DNA from: Diplolepis rosae | Lineage: Eukaryota > Arthropoda > Insecta > Hymenoptera > Diplolepididae | NCBI GenBank assembly: GCA_030998225.1 | Contig: JAPYXD010000555.1 | Coordinates: forward strand, 9,796,001 to 9,860,000 | Direction of reading: 5' to 3' | DNA length: 64,000 nt | In this document: piece by piece, positions 62,757 through 64,000 of the stretch | Layout of the letters: every line of letters starts with the position of its first letter | Position numbering within the stretch: the stretch's first letter is position 1 | Translations under genes and position numbers: made by a program | Notes under the pieces: model-generated | Seen by the model: only the letters and a program-made list of their open reading frames with translations | What the model was told of the DNA's origin: nothing | Database searches by the model: none

Positions 62757-63502
62757 ACATAACGGAACGTGAAAGTGGTTCTTAAAGGATTACGATCAGT
62801 TTCCTTCTTTTTTTTATATATATATATATTGATTACACCCAAGAAGCCAACTTTGTCTCCTTTTTACGTTGAAGAATTAGGGTACAGATTTTTCATCTTG
62901 AAGTCTTATATCAAATTTTCTCATCTTTTCACTTCGTTTTATTATTACATTGATTAAAATTAATTTACATTCATCTGATATAGAAATTAATGTTTTCGAT
63001 TAAGTTTAACCGTAGTCTAACCTTTGGTTTGATTACTCTTATCAATTGAACATTTGAGAGACTTACAACACGAGTCACACGCATTTAGATATTTAAGGTT
63101 AGATGCAACCTTAATCGGACTCTACACAATTTTTTGATGTAACGCCGTATATCATAGGAATTACCTTTTAATGGCTTTTTGTATATATTCCTGATAATTA
63201 CAGTAATTTAAGAAAATATTAATATGTGATGTGTATTAAATTTAGAGGTAAGTCTTAATAATAAAGACACCCTAAAGTGCATATGATTGTTAATTTTTTT
63301 TATTGTCAGACCTGGATTCAAATTAATATTTTCTTTTCAAACATACACTATGACTATTGGTTTCAAAAAATCTTCAATATTTGTAACGAATCCATTGGTT
63401 CTCAAAACATTAACAGTTAAATCATGAAAACTTGTATTTTAGAATATAAAGTTGAACCAATTGTTCTGTATTGTAATTTAATAGTAAGTGCTCTCGAATA
63501 AA
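62757..63502 (+). terminator. B52 3' UTR and poly-A signals
   Basis: Two AATAAA hexamers follow the stop, at 63260-63265 and 63497-63502. Each could define a 3' end about 0.5 or 0.75 kb past the stop. Confidence 0.55.
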
Positions 63503-64000
63503 TAATTGAAACAAGTTCTGTGATTTTTTTTTGTATTAAACTAAGTTCAGAATGAGGAAATCAGATTTTTCTGAATGATTGTACTACGTACACGTTTTTT
63601 CTTTAATGAAATACATATATTTCATTTATGCGAAAACTCAACTTTGTAGAAGAATTCTTTATCGAGTTCGTTAATTTGCTGCTTTTTAAAATTACATTTT
63701 ATGTGTGAGTTGAAAACCTAGATTTCCAATGCGAACAGCGTAGGATTAAATTAACCCCTTAAACGACGCTGTTGAAATAAGTTGAAATTAGTTGAAATTA
63801 GTGCTTTTGCTAATTTAAAAAAAAAAATTGAATACGTAAGCTCCATATTGTTTTCTTAAAATAGTGGTTAAGTTACGAAAATTGTTTGGAAAAAATATGA
63901 TACCCCAACAATCAATTCAAAAAGGGTAAAGTTGCTCAGTTGCAACGCGCATAATATTTAGACTGTTGATGGGGAAAGCATCTTAGGTTCCAGTAAACTG
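63503..64000. other. intergenic, no gene seen
   Basis: AT-rich sequence downstream of B52 to the window end, without recognisable features. Confidence 0.4.

Noticed and set aside
1..64000. Bacterial features such as CRISPR arrays, operons or riboswitches
   Set aside because: The window is intron-containing animal DNA; no regularly spaced direct repeats or ribosome-binding sites of that kind are present.

Overview
The window is AT-rich, intron-containing, transposon-laden animal DNA. The coding genes read as insect genes: a Nup358/RanBP2 nucleoporin, a B52/SRp55-type SR splicing factor, an XRCC3-type RAD51 paralog, an RPUSD1-type pseudouridine synthase and a mitochondrial 3-ketoacyl-CoA thiolase. 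Mariner relics fit an insect. I cannot fix the order from sequence alone; a hymenopteran is my guess.

Layout. 1-16.1 kb is repeat country. It holds a 1,073-bp hAT-like MITE with an 8-bp target duplication, fold-back elements, mariner relics, a 5'-truncated serine-protease homolog with a second orphan exon upstream, and a cluster of palindromes carrying tRNA-like sequences (12.05-12.83 kb). 16.1-19.06 kb is the thiolase (minus, 8 exons, 398 aa). 20.0-32.9 kb is Nup358 (minus, 15 exons, about 2,836 aa: TPR, five RanBD-like domains, three RanBP2 zinc fingers, an FG-rich stretch). XRCC3 (plus, 33.73-34.97 kb) is head-to-head with Nup358 and tail-to-tail with RPUSD1 (minus, 35.06-36.13 kb). 36.46-39.27 kb is a large inverted repeat: two 783-bp, almost identical arms around a 1.25-kb core that carries the middle exons of a small unrecognised gene. 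39.3-45.4 kb is again repeats, with an internally deleted mariner, a second 1,073-bp hAT MITE copy and several fold-back elements. 45.8-63.5 kb is the B52/SRp55 gene (plus), with introns full of palindromic MITEs flanked by TTAA.

Most unusual structures. (1) B52 has two pairs of duplicated, phase-matched exons in its RRM1/linker region (1A/1B and 4A/4B). The members of each pair are only 35 and 29 nt apart, too close to be spliced together, so mutually exclusive use is expected. (2) In the 783-bp inverted repeat, each arm carries a first exon pointing inward and the antisense of the last exon. The gene would stay intact if the core flipped, and its transcript could form a long hairpin. (3) Four tRNA-like sequences sit inside fold-back elements, and their orientation relative to the surrounding element differs between copies.

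The housekeeping genes are not an operon and show no shared pathway. Nup358 (nuclear pore, Ran cycle) and XRCC3 (recombination repair) share a short divergent intergenic region. All gene models are my own splice reconstructions, checked for GT/AG sites and reading phase, without transcript data.
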